Source: Rhizaria sp. SCN 62-66
Lineage: Eukaryota > Rhizaria, unplaced
Length of the DNA stretch: 64,000 nt
Direction of reading: 5' to 3'
Assembly (NCBI GenBank): GCA_001724265.1
Contig: MEDY01000043.1
Location: forward strand, 1-64,000
The position numbers and the translations under genes are program-made. The notes under the pieces are model-generated. The model was not told the origin of the DNA. It saw nothing but the letters and a program-made list of their open reading frames with translations, and ran no database searches. How positions within the stretch are numbered: position 1 is the stretch's first letter; every line of letters starts with the position of its first letter. This document shows, in pieces, positions 12,122 through 23,370 of the stretch.

Positions 12122-13325
12122 GCGCTCGACAACACTACAACCCCTTCCGTGCATGCGCGCCCCTCGGTCAGCCAGTCAATCAGTTACCGACTGTGCTGTG
12201 GGGGCGCGCGGCGCGGCGGTCGACCCCCCCGCGGACGCAGTCATCACTGTAAAAGCACTGCCAGCACGTACTAAGCCCGTCTGCGTCCATCGGGTTCCGC
12301 CGACCAGTCCTACTACAAGCCGAACTTTTATCTTTTCTCGGCTCTGCGGATTTCACAATTATTATTCGCAACTTAAATCATGATCATATTAACCACCGGG
12401 CACCTCGCTGTGTGTGTTTCAGTCTGTCTCTGAGAACCAATGAATGAACCGGAGTGCGCACTAGTTGTTGCGCTGCGTGTGCCCGCGCTCACTCTCGCGC
12501 GTGCACCCCTCACACCCCTCACCTCCACGCCAACGCTCGCACTCGCACTCTCGTTGCAGCACTTACACAAGCAAGTGTCTTTTCAAGTGGTGTGTACATT
12601 GTTCTCTCTTTCAATCTGAATGGTTTTGTATTTATTCAAAATAGTAATAAGACAGATTCCGTCAGTCATGTTCTTCTCTTTCATCTATACATTAGGCATT
12701 TATAACCAAATCTGTTGCTTGATCCCGTATCTCATGCATATGAGTCGCTCAGCTTCTGAGAAGCAATTATAAGTTTTTTGTTCAAGTGGTCAACGAGCGA
12801 CAACAAGACATACATTCAGTTTTGTTTGCTGTGCGACGCGAGCAATACTGAGCCAATGCGACTCTGCTACTGTGGGTGCGCGGCGGCTGATGTGCTCACG
12901 GTCAACGCGGGTCAGAGGTAGCCACTTGAAGCTGCGTCGACGAGACGTTGACCCACGCATCAAGCCAGCTAGCAAAAAGCATCGTAGATCAAGCAACCAC
13001 GGTCGTCAAGAGAAGTTTTGCCGATGCGATTGGATTTAAATTGCAGTTTTAATCATATATGGTGAATTATACATCGTGTAATTGCGTTTGTTTTTCTGAA
13101 AAACATCTAGAAAAGTTTGATGTGAGTCCGGGTCTTTCCTTCATATCCCAGCCTTCTTGAATCATTGGCCCGGCCGTCTATAACATCTCGCAATGAAATT
13201 ATACGCCATATATCCAGAACTATATGTGATTGTGTCTTATATTCTATGTGATTTGTCCCTCCCCGTTTTGTTTCTGTTGCGTAGCACGCTTGACCCGTGC
13301 TGACAGGCTTGGCGTCCTCCAACCA
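12122..13325. other. Intergenic region
   Basis: 3' flank of the transporter gene and 5' flank of the oxidoreductase gene. Low-complexity T-rich and CTC-rich stretches occur at about 12480-12560. A polypyrimidine tract ending GTAG (13265-13284) sits 41 bases before the next ATG and looks like an acceptor of a 5'UTR intron. No further gene is seen. Confidence 0.55.
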
Positions 13326-15927
13326 ATGGTCACTCCTCCTTCGTCTACCGCGGTCGGTTCCGCGCCCTCCAAGGGGTCTTCGCGCTCCCCTCTGAGTCTT
13401 GTTCTGTCGCTGCCCAAGGGCATTGCAATTGCGTTTGCCATGGCGGCCATGTTGGTGCACTCGGCGTTCGTCACGGTGCTGCCGCTGGCAGCCGCGCTGT
13501 TCGAGAGCCTCACCGGCTCCGGTGACAGCGCCTCGCCCAGCGACGACGCCAACGCGTTCGTCACCGACTTTGTCAACTCCCAGGCCTCGGCCACCAAGTA
13601 CGTGCATTATTTCGTGTGTGCGTGTGTTTGTCTCACACTCTCGCTTTGCATCGCATCGACATCTCTCACATGATAACCCACAGACCATAGACCCCAACTT
13701 TCTCATCTCTTCTAACCTGTTGTTCTTCTCCTCGCACCCCGCGAACAGCTCTGACCCGCGCGCGTCGCGGCGCTTTGCGTGGCGGCTGCCGCATGGCGCG
13801 GGCCGCATGTCGAACCTGACGCTGACGGAGCAGTTCCTCGCGCCGCCCGGCGACATCCCCGCCGCCGCCGTCCCCATCACCGACGTCCGCACGCAGCGCA
13901 GCGCGCCCGCGGCCACAGAGGGCGTCGCCGCGGCGGCCGGGACTGGCGCGGCGTCAGCCGTGGCCTCGTACCAGGTCCAGGTTGAGGTGCGCGCTGTGGG
14001 ACTCAACTTCGCTGACGTTTTCGCCGTCCAGGGGTACGTGATCGTTCCATTATATTTATATATTCAGGATGCAGCACTCGTGCACTTGTGCTGTGCTGTG
14101 GGTTCTCTGTGTCTGCCCTCGAGATTGTTCCTGCCTTGTTGTCGTTTGTCTCTTGATAGAGACTATATTTGTCTTGCAACTTTTCAATCTCCCTCATCGC
14201 TATTGTTTTCCTATTGCACTGTTTCGCATCGACATTTGTTGCTTAGTCTGTACTCGGCGACCCCGCGCGGCGCCTTTGTGCCGGGGCTCGAGTTTGCGGG
14301 CGTTGTCTCCGCCGTCCCTGCGGCGCGCGCGGCCGAGTGCCCGTTCCGCGTGGGCGACCGCGTGATGGGCGTGACGCGTTTCAGCGCGCTGGCAACGCTC
14401 GTTAACGCCGACGTGCGCTGCATCTTCCCCGTCCCGGCCACGTGGACCTTCGCCGAGGCCGCGGCGTTCCTCGTGCAGGGGCTCACTGCGGCCTACGCGC
14501 TGCACTCGCAGGCGCGCGTCAAGCGCGGTGAGGTCGTGCTCGTGCACTCGGCCGCGGGCGGCGTCGGGCTTGCCGCGCTGCGCCTGTGCCAGCGCGTCGG
14601 CGCGCACCCCATCGCCACCGTCGGCTCGCCCGACAAGGCTGCATTCCTGTTGCGCCGCGACCCGGCGCTGCACGTCAACCAGGTCATCGACCGCTCGCAG
14701 TGCGGCCGCCTCCCGCGCGCGCGCCTCGCCGCCGCCGCCGCCGCGCTGCGCAGGCGCCTGCCCGACTCGGCCGCCGCGGGCGCGGTTGCCGCGGCGCTGA
14801 CGCTGGCCTCGGCCGTTGTCTCGCCCGTGCTCGACGCCGCGGCGCGCGTGCTGGCCCCCCGCGCGCGCGAGAGCGAGGACTTTGCGCTGCTGCTGGACCG
14901 TGCGTGCGCGGCGATCGAGGCCAAGCAGCGCGGCGCGTCGACGGCTGAGTTCGCGTCGGTGCTCGTGTCGAACGAGACAAGCGCGTTCGACGTCGTCGCC
15001 GCGCTGCTGCCGGGCACAGACACCGCGCGCGCCGTGCGCCCTGACGTCGGCGTCGACGCAGTGCGCACCCTCTCGCCCACCGGCGCCGCCACTGGCGCGA
15101 CGAACGCGACCAGTATCTCGAACGCCACGGTCAGTGTCACTGCGTCGGCTGCCGCCGGTGCCGGCGCGACGACTGCGATCGGCAGTGGGTCCGATGTGGT
15201 GCTGGCGGCCGTGGCCGCACACGGGACGCGCGTACGCGGCGTGGACGTGGTGCTGGACTCGCTGCTCGGCGCGACCTTCCCGGCGACGCTGCGCAAGCTC
15301 GCGCCCGAGGGCCGCGTCGTCGTCTTCGGCGCCGGCTGCTACGCCACGCCGGGCGACGGCCCTAACTACGTGCACTTGGCGCGCGAGTACCTGCTGCGGC
15401 CGACCGTGGACCCCATGGATCTGATTCCGCGCAACGTCTCGCTCTCGGGCTTCAACCTCATCTGGTTGTGGGAGAAGCTCGACGAGCTCCCGGGGCTTTT
15501 CGCGCTGCTCGTCGACTCGCTCGTCAACGCCGCCGAGCCCACGCCCTCAGCCGCGGCCGCCGCGGAGACATCGATGGCCGCCGCGGCCGCGGCGGCCGCG
15601 GGCGTGCCTACCGCGGGTGACGGCGTGCGTGCGGCGCTGGGCGCGATTGCGGGCGCCGTCGCGGCCGCGGCGTCGGCGGGCGTGCCGCTGGCCGTGGCCA
15701 ACCCGGCCGTGCACCGGCAGCTGCGCGCACTGCCGCCGCGCGCGCTCGCCACGGCCGTTGCCGCCGCCAAGGTCCCCGGGCCGCACGTCGGCAAGACGTT
15801 CCCGTTTGCGCAGCTGCCAGCGGCGCTGGCGTTCCTGCAGTCGGGCCGCTCCGTGGGTAAGGTCGTCGTCACGCTCGGCGAAAACGACGCAAAGAAGCTC
15901 GCGCCCATCGCGCTCCGTGCCGAGTAA
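13326..15927 (+). CDS. Membrane-anchored MDR-family quinone oxidoreductase-like protein with large insert
   Basis: Three exons, 13326-13597, 13749-14033 and 14247-15927, give about 745 residues ending TAA. Both donors are GTACGT. Residues 32-58 form a hydrophobic anchor preceded by a basic Ser-rich segment. The catalytic half shows the GroES-like N-terminal fold (VGLNFADVFAVQG, then PGLEFAGVV) and the nucleotide-binding AAGGVG at about 287-292. This is the zinc-independent quinone reductase / VAT-1 branch of medium-chain dehydrogenases, which use NADPH. The cofactor fold is interrupted at about 315-515 by an Ala/Thr/Ser-rich insert far longer than the usual loop. The fold resumes with VDVVLDSL. 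A segment near 15440-15500 (GFNLIWLW) resembles VAT-1. A second Ala-rich insert precedes the terminal GKVVVTLG strand. Substrate and membrane are unknown. Confidence 0.8.
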
Positions 15928-16691
15928 AGCTGCTGTGCGGCGCGGGTGGGCTGTGCGCGCGAGTTGAATGCACGAGGAGCCCGTGTTTGGGGAACGCGAG
16001 TGCGTTGACCTTGTTTGTCTTTTATATTCTGTGTCGTGCGTTAACTTCCCGGTGTCTCACAGTGAAGGATTGCAGGTCCAGGCATTCTCTTCGTGTACTT
16101 GGACATCAAAACATGTTGCTTCAAGTGCCTTTGTTATTTTTCAAGCTGTATTTTCTTAGTTATTTGTTTGATTGCTTGTTTTCTGTGTAAGATTGTTCAA
16201 AATTCAATACATTCTGCTTCATACATGCCAACTCAGACGTTGCGAGTGACGGTGAAGGATCCGGTCCGCGCGCACAGGCGACGGCACGGTTGATGCAACG
16301 CATCCAGTAACTTCGGAGCGACAGTTCTCCAGCTAAACCTCGCCAAAACTAGGCAAGCTTTCAATATGATATAATATGCGACATGTGTGATAATATATCA
16401 ATTTTATATATTTATGAGACTTCACTGCATACGAACCGAGACGCCGACCGAGGAGGACATTGTTTCTTCTCCTCTATGCCGATGAGAGCGATGAGAAACG
16501 GCGGCTACCGACTGCTAAGTATACTACCAAAGAAGAAGGGACATATTTTCACGAACACCAGCAACAATCAAACCTAACAAACACTATTTTGCGTAAACCT
16601 CTCTCTTTATAGAACCTCTTCTCTGCAAGGGACAATCTCGCCGGCAACCACTCCACAACCAGCCCACCGCAGCTGGAACTGCAGAGCCCAA
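15928..16691. other. Intergenic region
   Basis: T-rich 3' flank and AT-rich spacer upstream of the exchanger gene. A polypyrimidine stretch ending ATAG (16597-16612) resembles a splice acceptor in the 5' leader. No gene is supported; short open frames here have no family resemblance. Confidence 0.55.
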
Positions 16692-19094
16692 ATGCATACC
16701 GCGCGGTGCTGGCCGTCACTCTTGCCGTGCATGGTTACACTTGCGTTTGCGTGCTTGTTGCTGCTCGCGGTGCTCTCCCCCGTCTGCGGCGCCGTGGTGA
16801 ACGCCGTAACGGGTCCGCGCGTGAGCGAGTCCTTGCGCGTGGCGCCCTCGCCGCTGAGCCTGGAGGACGACATGGCGCACCTGGCCTGGGTCTCGCTCAT
16901 CGGCGTCGTGCTCATGGCCTTTGTGCTGCTTTTTGCGTACATGCTGCGCAAGACTAAGGCGCGCTGGCTGCCCGACTCTTCCGTCGCGATCATCGCCGGC
17001 ACTGTCATCGGGCTCGTCGTGTACCTCTTTGACCCGGCGCTGGTGACGCCCTCGGACGGCTCGCCCTCGGTCTTCGCCTTCTCGCCGCGCATGTTCTTCT
17101 TCGTCTTCCTCCCGCCCATCATCCTCGACGCTGGCTACTCGCTGAACAAACGTTACTTCTTCTCCAACATCAGCACCGTGCTGCTGTACGCGGGGCCCGG
17201 CGTGGTAATCTCGACCTGCGTCGTGGGACTCGCCGCGCTCGCCGCCTCGCACGTCGGCGTCTTCGGCGGGACCCCGTTCGGGCTGCTTGAGTCGCTTATG
17301 TTTGGCTCGCTGCTCTCGGTCACCGACTCCGTGGCCACCATCTCCATCCTGGGCTCGCCCGACCTGGACTTCGACTCGTCGCTCTACTCGGTCGTCTTCG
17401 GCGAGTCCGTCTTCAACGACGCCGTCGGCATCCTCGTCTTCGACACGCTCGCCAAGTACTCGCGCGCCAACGCGCTTGCGTTTGACTTCCCCTCGCTGTC
17501 GGTGTCGCTGCTTGTCGTCTTCGCGGGCTCCATCCTGCTGGGCATCGCCGTCGGCTTCCTGGCGTCGTTCGTGTTCAAGAACCTCGACCTGCACGACTAC
17601 CCACACTTCGAGTTCCTGCTTATCTGCCTCTTTGCCTACACGGCCTACACGCTCGCGCTCGTGATGCAGCTCTCTGGCGTTATGTCGCTTTTCGTGTGCG
17701 GCGTCGTGCTCGGACACTACAATTGGCACAACATCTCCACGCCGTCCAAGACCTCCACTAAGTTCGGTTTCAAAGCCTTCTCCGTGGCCTGCGAGATGGC
17801 CGTGTTTGTGTACCTGGGCATCACGTTTACTTTTTCGCTGACGCCGCACTTCCACTTCCGCTGGTCGCTGCCGGGCTGCATCGTGGCCTTCATCCTCGTG
17901 TGGCTGGGCCGCGCCTCGTTCGTCTTCCCTATGTCCTGGCTCGCAAACACCTTCGTGCGCGCGCAGCCGTTGACGTGGCCCATGCAGGTCATCATCTTCG
18001 TGTCGGGGCTGCGCGGCGCCGTGTCGTTCGCGCTTGCGCTCAATATCCATGGCGAGCACTTCGACGTCATGATCACCACCACGCTCGCCATCGTCATCAT
18101 CACGTCCCTCGTTTGCGGTTCCTTCACCGACCGCATCATCCGCCACTACAGCGCGCAGATTAAGGCCGCGCGTGCCGCCGCCGCCGCCATTGCCGCGGGC
18201 GCCGACGCGGGCTTGGGTGCGACCGCGATCGCGATGAGCGCCGTCTCGGGAGCATCGTCGGGAGCCACCTCGCAGCAGCAGCAGCAGCAGCTCAAGGGTA
18301 TCTCGCGCGGCGGCGCGCGCGGCCCGGGCCTGGCGCTGGGGCTTGACCTGACTGACGCGCCGGGCAAGGGCGACGGCGTCCGCCGCAGTGAGAGCTGCCG
18401 TAGCGCTCCTGGCTCCGGCTCTGGCTCTGGCGCTGGCTCCAGCTCCGGCTCTGGCTCTGGGTTGCGCAAGCCGTTGGCGCCGCGCCGTACGAACAACGGC
18501 CAGGCTCATCTGCAGAGCGGCACGATGCGCAACGCGGTCCACGGCAACGGGCGCAGCAGCGGCGACGACTACGACTGCTACGACGACGATGACGACGACA
18601 GAGTTGCAGGAGATGACGACGATGTTGACCTCGACATCGATGTCGAGCTGGACCTTGAGTCCCCGCCACCGCGCCGCGTTTCACAGCGCGGGGGCTTGCG
18701 GCGCGGTGGGGGCAAGCGCGGCGTCGCGGGGGCTGGTGCGTCCGGTCCCGCGGCGCCGGCTGGTATCGCGACGGCGGTCGTGCGCGTCGCGCACGACGCC
18801 GACGCCGACGCCGACGCCGACGACGGCGAGGGCGACGCGGCGGCCGAGTCGGCGCGCGTGGCGCACCTGGCGCGCATCCTGCACGGCGACGCACCCGCGG
18901 GCGACGCGGCCGGCGGCGATCACGACGGCGAGGTTGACAGCATCGGCGCCGGCGACGGCGACAGCAACGGCGAGGGCGAGGGCGACGACGGCGCGGCCGA
19001 GGGCGGCCTGCAGTGGAAAAACTTCGCCTCGTGGGGAGCATTCGAGCGCGCTGTGCTGCAGGAGTATTTCGGCGGCCCTGCATCTGCCGATTGA
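16692..19094 (+). CDS. Cation/proton antiporter, NHE/NHX (CPA1) family
   Basis: One uninterrupted frame of 800 residues ending TGA. A hydrophobic N-terminus (about 1-34) looks like a signal sequence, and about 12 membrane segments lie between residues 60 and 490. Family hallmarks are visible. FVFLPPIILDAGYSL at about 134-148 corresponds to the amiloride-binding segment, FNDAVGI at about 240 carries the ion-coupling Asp, and GLRGAVSFAL lies at about 439. These are closest in style to the intracellular NHE6/8 and plant NHX5/6 group, which exchange Na+ or K+ for H+ across endosomal or Golgi membranes. The C-terminal tail (about 490-800) has a short Gln run, Gly/Ser repeats and long Asp/Glu-rich stretches. 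It is probably cytosolic and regulatory. No in-frame TAG occurs. Localisation is inferred from similarity only. The long minus-strand frame opposite is a shadow. Confidence 0.88.
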   Translation: MHTARCWPSLLPCMVTLAFACLLLLAVLSPVCGAVVNAVTGPRVSESLRVAPSPLSLEDDMAHLAWVSLIGVVLMAFVLLFAYMLRKTKARWLPDSSVAIIAGTVIGLVVYLFDPALVTPSDGSPSVFAFSPRMFFFVFLPPIILDAGYSLNKRYFFSNISTVLLYAGPGVVISTCVVGLAALAASHVGVFGGTPFGLLESLMFGSLLSVTDSVATISILGSPDLDFDSSLYSVVFGESVFNDAVGILVFDTLAKYSRANALAFDFPSLSVSLLVVFAGSILLGIAVGFLASFVFKNLDLHDYPHFEFLLICLFAYTAYTLALVMQLSGVMSLFVCGVVLGHYNWHNISTPSKTSTKFGFKAFSVACEMAVFVYLGITFTFSLTPHFHFRWSLPGCIVAFILVWLGRASFVFPMSWLANTFVRAQPLTWPMQVIIFVSGLRGAVSFALALNIHGEHFDVMITTTLAIVIITSLVCGSFTDRIIRHYSAQIKAARAAAAAIAAGADAGLGATAIAMSAVSGASSGATSQQQQQQLKGISRGGARGPGLALGLDLTDAPGKGDGVRRSESCRSAPGSGSGSGAGSSSGSGSGLRKPLAPRRTNNGQAHLQSGTMRNAVHGNGRSSGDDYDCYDDDDDDRVAGDDDDVDLDIDVELDLESPPPRRVSQRGGLRRGGGKRGVAGAGASGPAAPAGIATAVVRVAHDADADADADDGEGDAAAESARVAHLARILHGDAPAGDAAGGDHDGEVDSIGAGDGDSNGEGEGDDGAAEGGLQWKNFASWGAFERAVLQEYFGGPASAD

Positions 19095-19813
19095 GCTGAG
19101 ATGAGCCACAACGACTCGCTTTGTGGCACTCGTACTACGGTGCTTTATCTGTGTCAACAAAGAAGGAGCTTGAGCATTACAGTTTGCATCCAAGCCACTC
19201 TAATCTGACGTCGGGGGAGATCCCCGCTTGTTTGCTTACTTATTGTCTGTGTCGTTAACTCGTGTGAACCTATTTGCCTGGAACTACATTTCTTCTGCAA
19301 TTTGTACTGCTTTTGCGCGTTGTGACCCTTGCTCTGGGCTGCGGCGGGCCAAGACTCTATCATTTACCTATACATGTACAGAAGTACATGAAAAATACAC
19401 GTAGTTTGATTTTTATAGTTCTTCTCATGGCTGTTTAAAATATTCTATTATTTGAAACATCTTTGTTGGGCGAGGAGCGATTGATTTAAGCATTGATATT
19501 TGATCATGCGTGATGAACCACAAGATTCTTTTTTAGTTCAGATCCCCCTCCATCTCGTCATTTTTTGTTTGGCAAGGCATATTTCACTGAGTCCTCACTA
19601 AAGAGGCATGGGACAATATTGAACACGTTAAAATACTAGACGCACATATTCGACATTTGACGCACTATTCGATACCGTAATTACGGCGCGTTTATGCGCC
19701 GGATTAATCCAAGACCCTTGCCGCGATTGTCTCCTTGTCGGCAAACGCTGTCTCACACTGCCCGACGATGTTCCCCCGTGTTACTGCCCCAAGCCAAGAC
19801 AAGCACTTAGAAA
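19095..19813. other. Intergenic region
   Basis: AT-rich spacer between the exchanger and thioesterase genes, with short palindromic GTACATG-type motifs near 19370-19390. No gene or repeat array is supported. Confidence 0.55.
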
Positions 19814-20695
19814 ATGCTAGACCCCACCTATGACTATTCTATTTCTTCGGCTGTGGAGCCCCCTGTGGCCAAGACGGAGCCAGATCCGCCTCACATCATC
19901 GAACCACTTGAACAGGTCCGCTAACTTATCCCCCATCCTTGCGCGATAAACACATAGCATCGCAATAATTCACATTTCTAACTCCAAGAAACTATGATTT
20001 GCATTATCAATTCTATGTGTACATTAATTTAGACTCCTGGCAAGCGCATCACGGTGGTCTTCCTGCACGGCCTGGGCGGCTCTGCCAAGGACTGCATCCC
20101 GTTCGCCAAAGCATGGCACGAGAAGATGCCTGGGCTGCGCTTCGTGCTGCCCAACGCGCCGCACATGCCCGTGACGATGAACTTTGGCATGGTGATTCCG
20201 GCGTGGCACGACGTCTTTGTGTTGGGCACGCGCGAGCTGCCGACGCAGGGCTGGCCCGGCTTGCGTCACTCGGTGCGCCGTGTGCGCAGCATCGTGTTCG
20301 ACGAGCTCGACACGGGCGCGGACGCCGTCGTGCTGGGCGGCTTCTCGCAGGGCGCGGTTACGGCGCTGGCGACAGCGTTCCATTCCGAGGCCAAACTGGC
20401 CGCCGTGCTCGCTCTCTCCGGCTTCTACCCCAACCCCGACAAGGAGAACGCAAAGGCTGAGCTCCGGCTCTCGGCGAACCGCGAGACGCCGGTCTTCGTC
20501 GGCCACGGCACGGCGGACCCCATCGTGCTGGATGAGGCCGCGGACTGCACACACGCGGCGCTGAGCGAGGCTGGCGTGCCAGTCACTTTCCGCAAGTACG
20601 CGGGCATGCAGCACACGGTCAGTGTGGCTGAGATCGAAGACGTTTCCACCTTCCTCCAGCGTTACGTCTGTAGCAGCGGCGACAATAAGAACTAA
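19814..20695 (+). CDS. Acyl-protein thioesterase / lysophospholipase (LYPLA-like alpha/beta hydrolase)
   Basis: Two exons, 19814-19915 and 20033-20695, phase 0, give 254 residues ending TAA. The intron ends TTTAG; its donor, GTCCGC, is unusual. Exon 1 codes a polar leader of 34 residues. Exon 2 begins with the hydrolase core. HGLGG forms the oxyanion region, GFSQG carries the nucleophile Ser139, HGTAD carries Asp196 and MQHTV carries His228, completing a Ser-Asp-His triad. Length and motif spacing match APT1/2, cytosolic enzymes that remove palmitate from S-acylated proteins. The APT signature MPSWFD is replaced by a VIPAWHD-like segment near residue 90, so substrate preference may differ. 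The start is chosen because exon 2 has no ATG before the first catalytic motif. No in-frame TAG is present. Confidence 0.85.
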
Positions 20696-21246
20696 GCTTA
20701 GGTAGTACATGTGAGTTTACATACCTTGTGTTGTGTTAAAGAACTATAGTGTGATATGTTAGTCTGTTAGCTGTGTTTCTGAGCTTTCTGTAAGCAGCTG
20801 TTACGCGCTGATACAACCCGCGTTATCAGATGCAAAACAACGCAACTGACTTGAAGTTGAGTTTTTATAACAATTTACAAGTACAATAAATAACATACTG
20901 TGAAGTCAGCTCAAGCAATGCTTGGACTCATCTGGTTGCACTGCTAAAAGATCTTGACAGGCAAGACCTAGCGAAGAAACCAACAATTGCTTGTGGCGAG
21001 GGAATCGAAAGTTGGTGCTTCAATAGAGGCGGTCTCAACAGATGTGTTCATCGTTAATGCCGATGATGATTGAATTTATAGATTTCATACGTACGCTTAA
21101 TTTTTTGTAATTCTTGTTTTGTCATGAAATAGTATTTACACCACACAGTCTTTGAATTTAGCTTGCCCAGTCCAGACACATCCAACTGTTGTTTCGGTCC
21201 AACTTTCCCGGCATCTCTACCGCGTCGCGGCTCGCTCTTTTGCCGG
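20696..21246. other. Intergenic region
   Basis: AT-rich spacer between the thioesterase and SAC3 genes. AATAAA-like sequence at about 20883-20890 could act in 3' processing of the thioesterase transcript. The coding frame of the next gene is open for some codons upstream of its first ATG, but these lack an ATG start. No other gene is seen. Confidence 0.5.
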
Positions 21247-23325
21247 ATGAGCTCGTCTCAGCGGAACACGTCTGCGGTTGCCCGGCGTAATCAGCGCTTT
21301 GCAGCACATGCTGAGCTTGCGGCCGTTCCTGAGCCTGCGTCGGCGGCGACGGACGCGCAGACTCCTTTCTTCAATACAGGTCCTATCGTGGGCACGTGCA
21401 CCGTGATGTGCGATCCTCGCGAGGCGAAAGACCGTGAGGAGTCGCGCGACCTCTCTGTGTTTGAGCGCATTCCCGGTACGGGCTCGTCTGAGCACGGTAA
21501 CACACCCCTCGTGGACTACGATCTGGCCGTGAAGAAGTTCAAACGCCCCGCGGCAGGCAAGAGTATTGACCCGTCGACAGTGCGCACGCCCGAGACGCTG
21601 ACACGCGTCGTAAACTACCTCGTTTTTTCCGTGCTGGACCGCACCGAGGTTGACTTCCGCGAGGTTTTCCTGTTTCTCTCTGACCGCTTCCGCGCTGTGC
21701 GCGGCGACTTTTCGTGCCAGGGCATCAAGACCGTTGCGCACGTGTCGGCGCTGGAGACGATCGTGCGCTTCCACCTCTACTCGATGCACGCGCTGCTGGA
21801 CGTGCCCGACGTTGCGGCGACGCAGAACATTACCGAAGGCACCAAGGCGCTGACCTCACTACTGGAGCTTTACGACGACGGCGTCCCGTCACCGCACGAG
21901 GATGAGTTCCGCGCCTACAACCTGCTTTTTTCCGTGCAAAAGAAGCGCGGCCACGAGCAGCACACCATGGCGCCCATCGCCGTGCTCGCCAAGCTCTCCG
22001 CGCGCTCGCTCGAGTCCCCGCTGGTGGAGTCGGCGCTGGGAGCGCTGACCGCGATCCACGCCAACGACTGGGCACGGTTCTTCAAGTCCGAGCTGCCTTG
22101 CCTGCCCTTTCTGCAGGCCTGCGCCGTGCTGCCGTCGCTGCCCGTGCTGCGCAAGTGCGCCGTCGCGTCCATCGCCTTCGCCGTGCGCAGCGACTACTCG
22201 CTGCCGCAGCTCGCCACCACGCTGCTGCTCTCGGTGCCCGACGCGGCCGCGCTGTGTCAGAGCCTCGGCCACGGCGTCCGCTTTGCACCCTCGAACCTGC
22301 CACCCGACGCCGACGTCGACGCCGCGCGCGACGCCTGCGCCGGCGACTGCTCCGCCTGGTACTTTATACGCACCAAAACGGACGACGACTGGGGCGTCGC
22401 CGCGCCGCCGCCGCGCCGTCTGTTCGCGCTCGACGCGCTCTGCATCGGCCTCTCGCGCGCCGACATCGTTGCGCCCGGCGGCGCGGCCGACATGTAGCGG
22501 CCCGATGCGCATGCTCCTCTGTTTCCGCCGTCGCAGCGCGCTCTGCCGCCGCCACCCCACCAGCAGCAGCCGCTGCACGCCCATGCTCCCATGGCTGCGG
22601 CCCGTCCCGCACCTGCTGCGGCAGCGACGGCCGCACCCGAAGCGGCGGCGTTGGCCCTCTCTGCACCTGCGCCCGTGCCTGCAGCGCAGGTGCGCGCGTC
22701 CGCCCCAAGCGCCGCTGCTGTGGACGCCGGCGCAGCCGCGCTGAGCGGACTGGGCAGCGGCACCTTTGTGCCCGTGGCCGCCGCGGCGCCCGCCGACGCC
22801 GACGCCGCCCTGGGGGCGCGCCGCATCATGAAGGTCCGCGGCGCCGCCGGTGCGCCGCCCACCGCGCCTGCCGCGACAATATACCCATCCCCCGCTGCTG
22901 CGGCCGCTGCGGCGTTGGCGCTCACGGCGGGCGTCCCCGTTGCGTCCGCGAAGCCGGCGCCTGCCGCTGCGTCGGCCTCCGCGAGCTCAGGAGCCCGCGC
23001 GGCTGTCGCCGCTCAGCCTGCGACCGAGGCCGAGCATGCGGCCGCGATCGCCGATGCCGAGGCGGTTCAGCGCAAGGCCGCGCTGCTCAAACAGCAGCTG
23101 CGCGAGCGTCTGGCCGCGCAGATCCAGAGCCAGAGTCAGCACCAAGGCCAAAACCAAAGCCAAAGCCAGGCCGTCTCTTCAGCGGCCACTGCGTCCGCCG
23201 CAGCCCCGGCGGGCTTTGCGGCGGACTTTGCGCTATCAGCTACAGCGGAGACGCTGGCAGGCCGCCGTGTCATCATCACGACGTCGCGCGCCGCCAACGC
23301 CGCTGCCGCTGCCGCTGCCGCTGCC

Positions 23326-23370
<45 letters not shown>

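Noticed and set aside
10409-12154. 581-codon open frame antisense to the BT1-type transporter
   Set aside because: Composition is Asp/Glu/Arg/His-rich shadow of GC-rich sense codons; the plus strand has a clear family match and splice structure.
14200-15375. 391-codon minus-strand open frame
   Set aside because: Antisense to the oxidoreductase catalytic exon, where conserved MDR motifs are on the plus strand.
16716-18542. 608-codon open frame antisense to the Na+/H+ exchanger
   Set aside because: Antisense shadow of a well-supported membrane protein; no domain resemblance.
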